Source: Flavobacterium tiangeerense (GTDB taxonomy: Bacteria; Bacteroidota; Bacteroidia; Flavobacteriales; Flavobacteriaceae). Taken from it: a stretch of 64,000 nucleotides of DNA. A program made the translations under genes and the position numbers. The stretch lies in NCBI RefSeq assembly GCF_007830355.1, contig NZ_VLKO01000001.1, positions 248,001 to 312,000 on the forward strand, given 5' to 3'. A model generated the notes under the pieces. The model worked only from the letters and a program-made list of their open reading frames with translations, was not told where the DNA came from and ran no database searches. This document shows, one piece after another, positions 16,844-26,951 of the stretch (positions are counted from its first letter, which is position 1; the number at the start of each line of letters is the position of its first letter).

Positions 16844-17071
16844 TTACTTTGTTTTCATCGGTGGCAAGTCAAACGCAGCAGGCTCATGCTCAAAACTATT
16901 GCGGTGTGCACCATCACAAAAAGGTTTGTTGGCAGATAAACCACAACGGCAAAGCCCTAATGCGGTTCTTCCTTCTAATCCGTATGTTTTTCCTTCACAG
17001 TCTGTAATTTCAAAATCACCTTCTATTTTTATAGAACCATTCTTATTGATTGTTAATTTAGTCTTGCTCAT
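16844..17071 (-). CDS. CDGSH iron-sulfur domain protein
   Basis: A 75-residue protein starting at MSKTKLTINKNGSIK (ATG 17071; an upstream in-frame ATG at 17107 would add 12 basic residues). The cluster motif CRCGLSANKPFCDGAH fits C-x-C-x2-S-x3-P-x-C-D-G-A-H, i.e. the three Cys and one His that hold a 2Fe-2S cluster in the mitoNEET/CDGSH family. It is small and soluble. It converges on the dehydrogenase across a shared terminator. Confidence 0.93.
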   Translation of the reverse strand: MSKTKLTINKNGSIKIEGDFEITDCEGKTYGLEGRTALGLCRCGLSANKPFCDGAHRNSFEHEPAAFDLPPMKTK

Positions 17072-17339
17072 ATTGCTGTATTTTTTTTTAGAAATCAAAG
17101 ATTGCAAAATATTTTAGAACCTGTTCAAGATAGAGTAGTATTTTATTATTGAATAGGGTTATTTACATTAATTCTATTTTGTTGTACTTCCTGAAAAGTG
17201 TTTTTATTCAGCAAGAACAATCAATTTCAATCAGAGAAAAACAACAAAAAACTCACAGTCTATTAAGCATTTTAAAGTTTTGAACCAATTCCAAATAATA
17301 CTTTTTTTACTCAAAAAAACAATGTAAACAAGTAAATTG
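17072..17339. other. Divergent intergenic region upstream of CDGSH and GT9 genes
   Basis: About 310 bp of AT-rich sequence between divergently transcribed genes, with no coding frame or repeat. The only signal recognised is the -7 box at 17340-17347 for the rightward gene. Confidence 0.4.
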
Positions 17340-17347
17340 TACATTTG
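17340..17347 (+). promoter_or_regulatory. Possible -7 box of the GT9 gene
   Basis: TACATTTG, a perfect TAnnTTTG match, 35 bp before the ATG at 17383. A -33 TTG at standard spacing is not seen. Confidence 0.45.
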
Positions 17348-17382
17348 TCCAAAATAGAACAGTATAACATTTCATATATAAC

Positions 17383-18435
17383 ATGAGCCTTCTAACAAAA
17401 ATCAATGTGCTGCGCCGAGCTATAACTCGTGGACTTACAAAAAATATTGGCAACTCAGCTAGCAACTTCGCAATAGATCCTTCTCAAAAAATAACAATTA
17501 AAAAAGTTTTAATTTCTAGACCCAATCACAGGCTTGGGAACTTACTCCTTATTACTCCGCTTGTTCAGGATGTGACCAACACTTTTCCAGCTTGTAAAAT
17601 AGATTTGTTTGTAAAGGGTGGCTTGGCACCAATTGTTTTTCAAAACTATGACAACATTAATAACATTATAGAATTACCCAAAAAACCTTTTAAAGATCTT
17701 GTTGCTTATTTTAAAGTATGGGTGAAAATCAAAAGTGAAAAATATGATATTGTAATAAATGTGGATAAAAACTCCTCTTCTGGCAGGTTATCAGCACAAT
17801 TTGCAAATGCGAAATATAAATTTTTTGGAGAAGAAGATGAAATACTCCGAACGAAATACCCTGACTACGATCATATTGCAAAGTTTCCTATCTATGAATT
17901 CCGAAGTTTTCTAACTAAATTAGGTTTCCCCGAGAATCATGCAGCTTTGCCTCCACTAGACATCAAACTGACTGCAGCGGAATTACTACAAGGTAAGAGC
18001 GCTGTTGATGCTTTAGTCCCAAATGACAAAGAAACCATTTGTATTTTCACCTATGCTACGGCTGACAAATGCTACTCTACAACGTGGTGGGAGGAATTTT
18101 ATACGGGTCTAAAAGTAGAATTTTCTGATTACAATATCTTAGAAATTTTACCTGTTGAAAATGTTTCACAAATCAATTTTAAGGCAACTTCATTTTACAG
18201 CAAAGATGTGAGAGAAATAGCTGCTGTAGTTGCAAATACAAAACTTTTTATAGGAGCTGATAGTGGAATTATGCATTTAGCAAGTTCTGGCTTAACTCCT
18301 ACTGTTGGGTTATTTTCAAGGCCAAACATTGATATTTACAAGCCTTATCACAACAACAGCATAGGAATCAACACAAACATAGGTACCACAAAAGACTGGA
18401 TTGAAACAATAAATAACGTATTGCTTAAACAATAA
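17383..18435 (+). CDS. Glycosyltransferase family 9 (heptosyltransferase-like)
   Basis: A 350-residue soluble protein. The N-terminal half has ISRPNHRLGNLLLITPLVQD (45-64), the GT9 acceptor-domain signature. The C-terminal nucleotide-sugar half has ADSGIMHLASSGLTPTVGLF (about 289-308), the family's donor-site D-S-G-xxH-LA motif. GT9 enzymes add heptose or related sugars to the LPS inner core at the inner face of the cytoplasmic membrane. Flavobacteria often keep a stand-alone copy. The gene has no glycan-cluster neighbours here. Confidence 0.9.
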   Translation: MSLLTKINVLRRAITRGLTKNIGNSASNFAIDPSQKITIKKVLISRPNHRLGNLLLITPLVQDVTNTFPACKIDLFVKGGLAPIVFQNYDNINNIIELPKKPFKDLVAYFKVWVKIKSEKYDIVINVDKNSSSGRLSAQFANAKYKFFGEEDEILRTKYPDYDHIAKFPIYEFRSFLTKLGFPENHAALPPLDIKLTAAELLQGKSAVDALVPNDKETICIFTYATADKCYSTTWWEEFYTGLKVEFSDYNILEILPVENVSQINFKATSFYSKDVREIAAVVANTKLFIGADSGIMHLASSGLTPTVGLFSRPNIDIYKPYHNNSIGINTNIGTTKDWIETINNVLLKQ

Positions 18436-18976
18436 TTAATCACATCCTATTTATAAAAATATCATTAGAGGTAGAAATATTGAAACCGTACATCGATTAA
18501 AATACTAAGCCTTGTTGTACCGACTTAAGAACAAAATTTCTGCTTCCGCTCCTATTTGCATTGCTTTGTACGGGAGCAATTTCGTCGTAAAATCCAGAAA
18601 CTTTAACTCTGATGTTAGATTATATGACAGTTTCAGTTAAAGATCTGGATCGATTATTTGATGTTTACAAAATGTATTGAAGCTATCAGAAATCACAATC
18701 CTGACCAAACGTATTAAGGAAGTTTACTTGGTGTTTAAACCCATAATTCTGCAGCTTTAATCACTTATGATCAGTTTACTAAACAGCATCTCCTAAAGCC
18801 GCCCAAAAGTACTTAAAAAGAGTACGGTTCCCGCAGATGGAATCAAACAATTCCACATTTAGGATACGTGAAAAATGAAACTTTTACTCTGAATTGTATA
18901 ATCCTTTTTACTGTTTTATATCCCAACTTTGTAAAAGAATTTACAGAGTCTAACAGTCTAAATAAAACTTAGGATT
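18436..18976 (+). pseudogene. Intergenic stretch with a possible decayed coding region
   Basis: No intact gene lies in these 540 bp, but from about 18661 one plus-strand frame reads protein-like for long runs: CIEAIRNHNPDQTY, stop, GSLLGV, stop, THNSAALITYDQFTKQHLL, then stop, then RRWNQTIPHLGYVKNETFTL. In-frame stops interrupt it at about 18716, 18737 and 18813. A possible earlier segment in another frame reads DYMTVSVKDLDRLFDVYKMY. I do not recognise the parent family. The reading could be chance. Confidence 0.35.
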
Positions 18977-19486
18977 ATGAGTGATCAAGCAAATGAACAT
19001 ACAATAGAAGGAATAGATAAACTTAAAAGCCTAGTTACAGAAATTAACACCTGTCTTTTTTGCACCAATCTCAAAACGAATGATGGAGCAACCACAAGAC
19101 CAATGGGAGCGGTACACGTATGTGAGCAAGGAAATATTTGGTTCTTCAGCGAAAAAAATAGTGATAAAAACAAAGAAATTGAGCAAGATTCTAGTGTTCA
19201 ATTATTTTTTGCACATCCCGGAAAAGGAAGTTACATGGTTGTAAATGGTGAAGCATCAATAGTTACCAATCAAGAAAAAATCGAAGAACTTTGGTCTCCT
19301 GTTGTGAATATTTGGTTTAAAGAAGGTAAAAACGACCCAAATGTTTCGCTTATCAAAGTAAAACCAAGCAGTGCATATTTCTGGGACACTGAAGGAAATA
19401 AAATGATTAATTTTCTAAAAATGGCGGCATCTGTTGTAACAGGAACTAATTATGTAAGTGGTAATGAAGGAGAAATTAAACTTTAA
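18977..19486 (+). CDS. Pyridoxamine 5'-phosphate oxidase-family (general stress) protein
   Basis: This 169-residue protein fits the 'general stress protein 26'-like PNPOx group. It has a flavin-binding split-barrel opening (INTCLFCTNLKTNDGATTRPM, about 25-45), then NIWFFSEKNSDKNKEIEQDSSVQLFF (about 53-78), then KVKPSSAYFWDTEGNKM. It lacks the C-terminal dimer segment of true PdxH, so it is unlikely to make PLP; related proteins bind FMN, heme or F420. It appears monocistronic with a terminator 8 bp after its stop. Confidence 0.9.
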   Translation: MSDQANEHTIEGIDKLKSLVTEINTCLFCTNLKTNDGATTRPMGAVHVCEQGNIWFFSEKNSDKNKEIEQDSSVQLFFAHPGKGSYMVVNGEASIVTNQEKIEELWSPVVNIWFKEGKNDPNVSLIKVKPSSAYFWDTEGNKMINFLKMAASVVTGTNYVSGNEGEIKL

Positions 19487-19493
19487 AACAAAA

Positions 19494-19521
19494 AAAAACG
19501 CCCCAATTTGGGAACGTTTTA
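19494..19521 (+). terminator. Terminator after the PPOX-family gene
   Basis: Stem aaaacg and ccc pair with ggg and cgtttt around a short loop (aattt), with small internal bulges and an upstream A run. It lies between convergent genes and may act on both. Confidence 0.65.
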
Positions 19522-19551
19522 AATATAAATATTTTTAATTTTTAAAGTGAA

Positions 19552-21015
19552 TTATTGTAGCACTCTATTGATTTGGGAAAAGTTTTTTTCATAATACTTT
19601 TCCTTAGTTGAAGATATGATTACTCCGTTACTTGTTGATGAATGGATAAATTTTATTTCTCCCTCACAAACCTCAACAACCATTCCTACGTGATTAATCT
19701 GGCCTCTACCATTAGTTTTGAAAAAAATTAAGTCTCCTTTTTGAGCTTCATCTGTACTAATCTTAGTGCCCACCGCAGATTGTTCTCTAGAAGTTCGGGG
19801 TAGTTTTATGTCAAAAGAACCAAAAGTGGAACACATCAATCCAGAACAATCAAAGCCCTCTTTGCTGGTGCCTCCGCTTCGGTATCGAGTTCCTATATTT
19901 TCTGAGGCTCTAGAAATCAACTGGTCTAAAAAATCGTGATTAAATGATGGTTTAACGGAGGTATTAAAGTCAATTTTTTTACTTTCAATAGCTGCATCAG
20001 TAATTTTTATATCTCCAGCTGTTTCAAGTACAGCATTTGAAGTTATTGGTGAAAGAATAGAAAGTTTATCCCCTACAAGAAGTCCGTTTTTTATTGTAGG
20101 ATTTTGTTTCTCTAATTCTTGAACAGTAATACCATATTGTTTGGCTATAGCATACTTAGTTTCCTTAGGTAAAACCTCTCTTATTATAGATTGGGAACTA
20201 GAATTTAATGTTCCTATAGCAGTATTAGGCTGAATAAGACTAGCTGAATTATCTGTTGCTTTCTCTATTACGCTACTTGTAACTGGTATTGTTTCCAGAT
20301 TTTCATTTTTGGGACTTGCTGCAGCAATTGTACTACTAGTTTCTTCAAGAGAAGTAGTTTGACTTTGTAACACAACCTCTGTGCCAGGGATTGTTATCAT
20401 TTGACCCGCTCGCAATGCTTTTACGCCTATTTCAGGATTTGCTTTGTCAAATTCTTTGATTGTAATTCCGTATTTTCGTGTGATAGAATACTTTGTCTCT
20501 TTTGGTAAAACTGCTCTTGTAAAAGTGCTTTTAACTTCATTTTGATCTTCGTTATTACCCTTTTCGGTGTGATTTAGAACATCCGATTCTATTTTACTAG
20601 ATAAAAATGCATTTTCAGGAATATTAATTTTTTGACCTATTCTTAATTCAGATTCTCCGAGAGTGGGATTCAATTCCTTAAGTACTTTAAATGCAATTCC
20701 GTATTGTTTTGCAATACCATACAAAGTTTCTTTGGCTTGTACTTCATGATCTTTTGTTTTTTGACTTAAGATCGAATTACTTTTGGATGCACTTTTATTC
20801 TTAGATTCTTGCGGTATTACTAAAACTGAATTCAGTTTTAATAATTTTTTTGCACTTGGATTTAACTTTATAATTTCACTTTGCTTCACTTCATATTTAT
20901 CAGCAATACTGGATACGGTTTCTCCTTTTACGATAGTATGTTTTATGACTCGCTCTTGCGAGAAAATAGCAATACTATTTAGAAAAAATAAAGCTGTTAG
21001 TAATCGTAAATTCAT
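19552..21015 (-). CDS. Cell-wall hydrolase with four LysM domains and NlpC/P60
   Basis: A 487-residue secreted protein. After a signal peptide (MNLRLLTALFFLNSIAIFSQ) come four LysM repeats at about 24-69, 90-134, 168-212 and 278-320, each starting with a KGET/KETLY/KETKY turn and ending with a VIP/NIP/TIP-like strand. A Ser/Thr-rich linker separates the third and fourth. The C-terminal NlpC/P60 domain (about 367-487) has the catalytic Cys (GFDCSGLMC) and His (INHVGMVVEV), plus a further HSSTSNG segment. It likely cleaves peptidoglycan stem peptides in the periplasm. It converges with the PPOX-family gene. Confidence 0.95.
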   Translation of the reverse strand: MNLRLLTALFFLNSIAIFSQERVIKHTIVKGETVSSIADKYEVKQSEIIKLNPSAKKLLKLNSVLVIPQESKNKSASKSNSILSQKTKDHEVQAKETLYGIAKQYGIAFKVLKELNPTLGESELRIGQKINIPENAFLSSKIESDVLNHTEKGNNEDQNEVKSTFTRAVLPKETKYSITRKYGITIKEFDKANPEIGVKALRAGQMITIPGTEVVLQSQTTSLEETSSTIAAASPKNENLETIPVTSSVIEKATDNSASLIQPNTAIGTLNSSSQSIIREVLPKETKYAIAKQYGITVQELEKQNPTIKNGLLVGDKLSILSPITSNAVLETAGDIKITDAAIESKKIDFNTSVKPSFNHDFLDQLISRASENIGTRYRSGGTSKEGFDCSGLMCSTFGSFDIKLPRTSREQSAVGTKISTDEAQKGDLIFFKTNGRGQINHVGMVVEVCEGEIKFIHSSTSNGVIISSTKEKYYEKNFSQINRVLQ

Positions 21016-21412
21016 ATTTATTTGTTTGCTGCTCTTTAAAAAACATACAGAGCGTGATTTGGTTCTTAGCTAATTGCTTAAAAAAATGATGTAAAAAAAC
21101 TTTTCATTTCTAAACAATATAAAAATGCAATTACCCTAATCTCTTTGTCTGAAAGAGTTTTTCCAATCTAAATATTAGCGATTGGGATTAGGATTGCATT
21201 AAATTCAAAAATTTCTTAAAATGAATTAAATTTTTATTTAATTATTTCAAAAAAGCTAATTTAATTGATTTAATCAAAAAACACACCCTTTTTTAGAACT
21301 TTAACGTTGAAAAAATCCATTTTAACGAATTCTTTAGAAAAATTAAACCAACTAGCCTACCTGATATTCATTACTATTCTTACTTTAGAAGTCAACTCAA
21401 GTAATGTATATC
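21016..21412. other. Intergenic stretch upstream of the LysM gene
   Basis: About 400 bp of AT-rich sequence between the LysM gene start and the aconitase terminator. No coding frame, tRNA or repeat is visible, and no TAnnTTTG box was found in the leader of the LysM gene. Confidence 0.4.
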
Positions 21413-21445
21413 ACAAAAAAAACTCTCAAAATAGCTTTGAGAGTT
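21413..21445 (-). terminator. Terminator of the aconitase genes
   Basis: Perfect 10-bp stem (21421-21430 with 21436-21445), 5-nt loop, followed on the minus strand by a T run. It lies 21 bp after the stop codon at 21466. Confidence 0.85.
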
Positions 21446-21465
21446 TTAAAAGATGTAAAATCTGT

Positions 21466-23733
21466 TTATAAATTACTTGCTGCAGCAATTAAATTTAAAG
21501 CTGATCCTGCCTCAAACCAACCTATTTGACTTTCATTATAAGTATGATTTGCAAGAATTCGATCAGTGCTACCATCTGAGTGAACAAACTCTAGTGTGAG
21601 TGGTTTTGCAGGTGCAAATGATATTAAGTCCAGAAAATTAATGGTATCGTCTTCTTGAATTCTATCATAATCATTTTCATTAGCAAAAGTCAAAGCAAGC
21701 ATACCTTGTTTTTTTAAATTCGTTTCATGTATGCGTGCAAATGATTTTACTAAAACTGCCTTAACTCCTAGAAATCGAGGTTCCATAGCGGCATGTTCAC
21801 GTGAAGATCCTTCGCCATAATTGTGATCTCCTACAACAATTGATGGGATTCCAGCAGCTTTGTAAGCCCTTGCCACCGCAGGAACAGCATCATATTCTTC
21901 TGTTAATTGATTTTTTACAGCGTTCGTTTTTTGATTAAACGCATTAACGGCACCAATCAACATATTATTAGAAATGTTATCTAAATGGCCTCTAAAACGC
22001 AACCAAGGACCAGCCATAGATATGTGATCTGTAGTACATTTTCCAAATGCTTTTATCAATAACTTTGCTCCTGTAATATTTTTTCGATTCCAGGCTTCAA
22101 ATGGAGCTAAAAGTTGCAGCCTATCAGACGTTTTACTGACCAAGATTTGAACTCCAGAACCATCTTCAGCTGGTACTTGAAATCCATTATCTTCTACTGC
22201 AAAACCTTTTTGAGGCAATTCATCACCATAAGGAGCCGTTAATTTCACCTCTTCACCTTTATCATTAATCAAGGTATCTGTAATCGGATTAAAATCCAAA
22301 CGTCCCGAAATAGCCAGAGCCGCAACCATTTCTGGGGAAGTTACAAAAGCATGGGTGTTAGGATTTCCATCGGCTCTTTTCGAAAAGTTTCGATTGAACG
22401 AATGCACAATGGTATTTTTTTCTTCTTTATCTGCTCCTGCTCTATCCCATTGCCCAATGCATGGTCCGCAGGCATTGGTAAATACTTTGGTTCCCATTTT
22501 TTCAAAAGTGGCAATAATTCCATCTCTTTCAATGGTATATCTAATTTGTTCCGATCCTGGATTGATTCCGAATTCAGCTTTTGGAGTAATCCCATGTGCT
22601 ACCGCTTGGTTTACAATTGATGCAGCTCGTGCCATATCTTCATAAGAGGAGTTGGTACAAGACCCTATCAAACCCCATTCTACTTTGATAGGCCACCCAT
22701 TTGCAGCCGCTTCCGCTTTCATTTGAGAAACTGGTGTTCCTCTATCTGGCGTAAAAGGTCCATTAATATGTGGCTCTAATTCAGAAAGATTGATTTCAAT
22801 TACTTGGTCGAAATACGTTTCAGGATCTGCATAAACCTCAGGATCTGCGGTTAAATATGCTGCTACATGGTCTGCTGCATCTACCACATCTTGTCTGCCT
22901 GTTGCTGCTAAATACCTACGCATGGATTCATCATAACCAAATGTAGACGTGGTTGCTCCTATCTCTGCACCCATGTTACAAATAGTCCCTTTACCAGTAC
23001 ATGACATTGAAGTTGCTCCTTCTCCAAAATACTCAACAATCGCTCCTGTTCCTCCTTTTACAGTTAGGATATCAGCTACTTTTAAAATAACGTCTTTTGG
23101 AGCAGTCCATCCAGATAATTTACCTGTTAATTTAACTCCAATCAATTTAGGAAATTTTAATTCCCAAGACATTCCAGACATCACATCAACAGCATCAGCT
23201 CCACCTACACCAATAGCAAGCATTCCCAAACCACCCGCATTAACGGTATGTGAATCAGTACCAATCATCAAACCTCCAGGGAAAGCATAATTTTCTAAAA
23301 CAATTTGATGAATAATTCCTGAACCTGGTTTCCAGAACCCGATACCATATTTATCAGAAACCGAAGAAAGGAAATCAAAAACTTCTTTGGACTGTGTATT
23401 GGCTACAGCCAAATCGGATTGGGCTCCGTTTTTTGCCAAAATCAAGTGATCACAATGAACTGTAGTGGGTACGGCTACCGTTTTTTTACCAGCATGCATA
23501 AATTGCAACAAGGCCATTTGCGCTGTAGCATCCTGACAAGCAACTCTATCTGGTGCAAAATCTACATAATCAACCCCACGAGTAAAAGCTTGCCTAGGAT
23601 TACCTTCCCAAAGGTGATTGTACAATATTTTCTCGCTTAATGTAAGCGGTCTACCTACAACTTTTCGCGCTGCATCAACACGATCTGCCATGTTGCTGTA
23701 CACTCTTTTTATCATTTCTATATCAAAGGCCAT
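21466..23733 (-). CDS. acnA: Aconitate hydratase, mitochondrial type
   Basis: This 755-residue TCA-cycle enzyme interconverts citrate and isocitrate through cis-aconitate with a 4Fe-4S cluster. Cluster cysteines are in [11 protein letters not shown] and [13 protein letters not shown]. Other landmarks are VHCDHLILA (substrate-binding His/Asp), [14 protein letters not shown], and the swivel-domain [14 protein letters not shown]. Its length and motif set fit the mitochondrial-like aconitase found in Bacteroidota rather than the ~890-residue E. coli AcnA; the symbol is used loosely. It lies 121 bp downstream of a second aconitase (AcnB type) on the same strand, so the two may be co-transcribed. 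Confidence 0.95.
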   Translation of the reverse strand: MAFDIEMIKRVYSNMADRVDAARKVVGRPLTLSEKILYNHLWEGNPRQAFTRGVDYVDFAPDRVACQDATAQMALLQFMHAGKKTVAVPTTVHCDHLILAKNGAQSDLAVANTQSKEVFDFLSSVSDKYGIGFWKPGSGIIHQIVLENYAFPGGLMIGTDSHTVNAGGLGMLAIGVGGADAVDVMSGMSWELKFPKLIGVKLTGKLSGWTAPKDVILKVADILTVKGGTGAIVEYFGEGATSMSCTGKGTICNMGAEIGATTSTFGYDESMRRYLAATGRQDVVDAADHVAAYLTADPEVYADPETYFDQVIEINLSELEPHINGPFTPDRGTPVSQMKAEAAANGWPIKVEWGLIGSCTNSSYEDMARAASIVNQAVAHGITPKAEFGINPGSEQIRYTIERDGIIATFEKMGTKVFTNACGPCIGQWDRAGADKEEKNTIVHSFNRNFSKRADGNPNTHAFVTSPEMVAALAISGRLDFNPITDTLINDKGEEVKLTAPYGDELPQKGFAVEDNGFQVPAEDGSGVQILVSKTSDRLQLLAPFEAWNRKNITGAKLLIKAFGKCTTDHISMAGPWLRFRGHLDNISNNMLIGAVNAFNQKTNAVKNQLTEEYDAVPAVARAYKAAGIPSIVVGDHNYGEGSSREHAAMEPRFLGVKAVLVKSFARIHETNLKKQGMLALTFANENDYDRIQEDDTINFLDLISFAPAKPLTLEFVHSDGSTDRILANHTYNESQIGWFEAGSALNLIAAASNL

Positions 23734-23854
23734 AATTTCTATTTAAGTATTGTTGAACAATATTACAATTTACAAAAAATTAAGACAGCTATTACACAAA
23801 AAATAGCTCGAGTACCTAAACCCGAGCTTTTTATAAAAATTTTAACGTATGGCT

Positions 23855-26626
23855 TTAAAATACAGATTGGTTATTTGAAGGTGCAAATTTGGTTAAATTA
23901 ATCCCTTGAACTGCAATTTTATACTCTTCAATAGTTGGAGTTCTTCCTAATATTGTTGACAATACAACTACTGGTGTAGAAGAAAGTAGTGACTCTCCTT
24001 TTTTCTCAGCTGTATCTTCTACAACTCTACCTTGGAACAAACGAGTAGATGTTGCCATAACCGTATCTCCTTTTGAAGCTTTTTCTTGGTTACCCATACA
24101 TAGATTACACCCTGGGCGCTCTAAATACAACATGTTTTCGTATTCAGTACGTGCAGCACCTTTTGGAGCGTTATCATCAAACTCGAAACCAGAATATTTT
24201 TGTAAAACTTCCCAATCACCTTCTTCTTTTAACTCATCTACGATGTTATAGGTTGGTGGCGCTACTACTAATGGTGCTTTAAATTCTACTTTACCATTTT
24301 GTGCTTCCACGTTTTTAAGCATTTGAGCTAATATTTTCATATCCCCTTTATGCACCATACAAGAACCGATGAACCCTAAATCTACTTTTTTATCCCCTCC
24401 GTAAAATGAAAGTGGACGAATGGTATCGTGAGTATATCTTTTAGAAACGTCTTTGTTGTTTACATCTGGATCAGCAATCATTGGTTCGTTAATCACATCC
24501 AAATCTACCTCCACTTCTGCATAATATTTAGCATTGGCATCTGGAGTTAAAGCTGGTTTATCACCTGATTTAATCTCAGCAATTCTCTTATTTGCTTTGT
24601 TGATTAATCCTTGAAGAACCTGCGTTTTGTTATCCATTCCTTTATCAATCATGATCTGGATTCTTCCTTTTGCAATTTCCAAAGATTCCACTAAAGTATC
24701 ATCTTCTGAAATACAAATCGAAGCTTTGGCTTTCATTTCAGCAGTCCAATCTGTAAATGTAAAGGCTTGATCGGCTGTAAGCGTTCCTAAATGCACTTCA
24801 ATAATTCTTCCTTGGAAAACATTTTCTCCTCCAAATTTTTGTAACATTTGCGCTTGAGTAGCGTGAACTACATCACGGAAATCCATATAACTAGCCATTT
24901 GACCTTTGAAAGTTACTTTTACAGATTCAGGTATAGGCATAGAAGCTTCTCCTGTTGCAAGAGCTAAAGCAACTGTTCCAGAATCGGCACCGAACGCTAC
25001 TCCTTTTGACATACGAGTATGTGAATCACCACCAATAATGATAGCCCAATCGTCAATTACAATATCGTTAAGAACCTTATGAATTACGTCTGTCATTGCA
25101 TGGTACTGACCTTTAGGATCACGAGCGGTAATCAAACCAAAATCGTTCATGAATTTCATCAATTTTGGAATGTTGGCTTGCGCTTTTTTATCCCAAACTG
25201 ATGCAGTATGACAACCTGATTGGTAAGCACCGTCAACTATTGGTGAAATCACTGTTGCTGCCATAGACTCTAATTCTTGAGCCGTCATTAATCCCGTTGT
25301 ATCTTGAGAACCAACGATATTTACTTCAACACGAACATCAGAACCCGCGTGTAACGCTTTTTTAGAAATAGTTCCTACAGCATTTCTATTGAAGATTTTT
25401 TCAACAGCAGTGAGACCTTGTCCTTCAATTGAAACCTCTTTTGAAGGCGCATAAACTAGAGGTGCTTCAATTCCTAAAGTCTTAGCCGCAAAAGTTTGAA
25501 TTTTTTTACCGAAAACAATCGCATAAGAACCACCAGCTTTGATGAATTCCATTTTCTGAGGCGTGAAAGCTTTAGAAATGTCAATTAATTCTTGGTCTCC
25601 GTTATATAACTTTTTTGATTTTGTATTAATGGTAAGAACCGTTCCTGTTGCTACAGAATACGTTTCTTCTAAAACTGGATCACCACTTTCATTACGAACT
25701 ACCTCTCCGTTAGCGTCTGTCTTTTTTACCCAGTTTTTCAAGTCTAAACCGATACCACCCGTTACATCAACTGTAGTAAGGAAAATAGGAGAAATTCCGT
25801 TTGTACCTGCAACAATTGGCATAAAGTTTACAAATGGCACGTAAGGACTTGCTTGTTTACCTGTCCAAAGTGCTACATTATTTACACCTGACATACGAGA
25901 TGAACCAACTCCCATCGTTCCTCTTTCTGCAATTAACATTACAGATTTATCTGGATGTTGTGCTTGCAATGCTTTTATTTCGTCTTGAGCTTGAGGCGTA
26001 ATCATACATTTACCGTGCAATTCACGATCGGAACGTGAGTGAGCTTGGTTACCTGGTGACAATAAATCTGTAGAAATATCTCCTTCACCTGCTATAAAAG
26101 TTACTACTTTAATTTCTTCTGCTACTTCAGGAAGTTTTGTGAAAAATTCTGCTTGAGCATAGCTTTCTAAAATTTCTCTAGCTACTTCATTATTACTTTC
26201 AAATGCAGCTTTCAAACGATCCATATCAGCATCGTAAAGATATACTTGAGTTTTAAGAACTTTAGCAGCTTCTTTGGCAATTGCTACATCATTTCCCAAA
26301 GCTAAATCTAGTAACACTTCAATTGAAGGACCACCTTTCATGTGCGATAATAATTCAAAAGCAAAAGCAGGAGTAATTTCATTTACCACTTCTTCTCCAA
26401 GAATAATTTCCTTTAAAAATTTTGCTTTTTCAGTAGCAGCACTTGTAGTTCCTGGTAAGGTATTGTAGATAAAAAACTTAAGAGAATCTTCTCTATTTGG
26501 GTTATTTGTATCTTTAATTTGTGCTACGATTTCGATTAGCAATTCTGCTGAATCGATTGGTTTTGGGTGAAGACCTTGAACTTTACGCTCTTCAATCTCA
26601 TTAATGTAATCGTTATAAGTACTCAT
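23855..26626 (-). CDS. acnB: Bifunctional aconitate hydratase 2 / 2-methylisocitrate dehydratase
   Basis: This 923-residue protein has the AcnB layout: an N-terminal HEAT-like helical domain (about 1-165), then the swivel domain (ERGTMGVGSSRMSGVNNV, about 233-250), then the cluster domains. Visible motifs are IGGDSHTRMSKGVAFGADSG, the first cluster cysteine in GFIGSCMVHKGD, and the paired cysteines in ERPGCNLCMGNQEKAS. It acts in the TCA cycle and possibly in propionate breakdown. It is followed by the mitochondrial-type aconitase. The start at 26626 gives a natural N-terminus (MSTYNDYINEIEERKVQGLHPKPI). Confidence 0.95.
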   Translation of the reverse strand: MSTYNDYINEIEERKVQGLHPKPIDSAELLIEIVAQIKDTNNPNREDSLKFFIYNTLPGTTSAATEKAKFLKEIILGEEVVNEITPAFAFELLSHMKGGPSIEVLLDLALGNDVAIAKEAAKVLKTQVYLYDADMDRLKAAFESNNEVAREILESYAQAEFFTKLPEVAEEIKVVTFIAGEGDISTDLLSPGNQAHSRSDRELHGKCMITPQAQDEIKALQAQHPDKSVMLIAERGTMGVGSSRMSGVNNVALWTGKQASPYVPFVNFMPIVAGTNGISPIFLTTVDVTGGIGLDLKNWVKKTDANGEVVRNESGDPVLEETYSVATGTVLTINTKSKKLYNGDQELIDISKAFTPQKMEFIKAGGSYAIVFGKKIQTFAAKTLGIEAPLVYAPSKEVSIEGQGLTAVEKIFNRNAVGTISKKALHAGSDVRVEVNIVGSQDTTGLMTAQELESMAATVISPIVDGAYQSGCHTASVWDKKAQANIPKLMKFMNDFGLITARDPKGQYHAMTDVIHKVLNDIVIDDWAIIIGGDSHTRMSKGVAFGADSGTVALALATGEASMPIPESVKVTFKGQMASYMDFRDVVHATQAQMLQKFGGENVFQGRIIEVHLGTLTADQAFTFTDWTAEMKAKASICISEDDTLVESLEIAKGRIQIMIDKGMDNKTQVLQGLINKANKRIAEIKSGDKPALTPDANAKYYAEVEVDLDVINEPMIADPDVNNKDVSKRYTHDTIRPLSFYGGDKKVDLGFIGSCMVHKGDMKILAQMLKNVEAQNGKVEFKAPLVVAPPTYNIVDELKEEGDWEVLQKYSGFEFDDNAPKGAARTEYENMLYLERPGCNLCMGNQEKASKGDTVMATSTRLFQGRVVEDTAEKKGESLLSSTPVVVLSTILGRTPTIEEYKIAVQGINLTKFAPSNNQSVF

Positions 26627-26890
26627 AAGTGTGATATATTACTGTTCTATAATGCTAAAAATTTATTGCAAATAGAGACATAAGAATTAAATGTTATTTA
26701 GTTTAGCAAATTTAAGAATTAAAGCTGAGATTTAAAAAAATTTAATAGAAGTCCCGTTTTTAAAAATTATTATTGCTAAAACCATATAAAAAACCACATC
26801 CAGTGCAGATAATTCAAAATTTTAATAAAATTTTATTTATTTGGTATTTAAAAAAGCCATTTTTAGCAATCCGTGAATTTAGACCAAAAT
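26627..26890. other. Leader region of the aconitase genes
   Basis: AT-rich stretch with no coding frame. On the minus strand a TAAATTTG box (rc of 26708-26715) fits the -7 consensus about 80 bp before the acnB start, but no TTG lies at the -33 distance. Confidence 0.35.
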
Positions 26891-26930
26891 AAAAAAAGGT
26901 TCTTTGCTGCTTTTACAACAAAGAACCTTT
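26891..26930 (-). terminator. Terminator of the MoxR gene
   Basis: Perfect 12-bp stem (26895-26906 with 26919-26930) with a 12-nt loop, followed on the minus strand by a seven-T run. Confidence 0.87.
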
Positions 26931-26951
26931 CTAAATAAGCTAACTACAACG

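Noticed and set aside
22949..23290. Long opposite-strand frames within the aconitase, rpoB, rpoC and tuf genes.
   Set aside because: They are shadows of strongly conserved coding sequence in the other direction.
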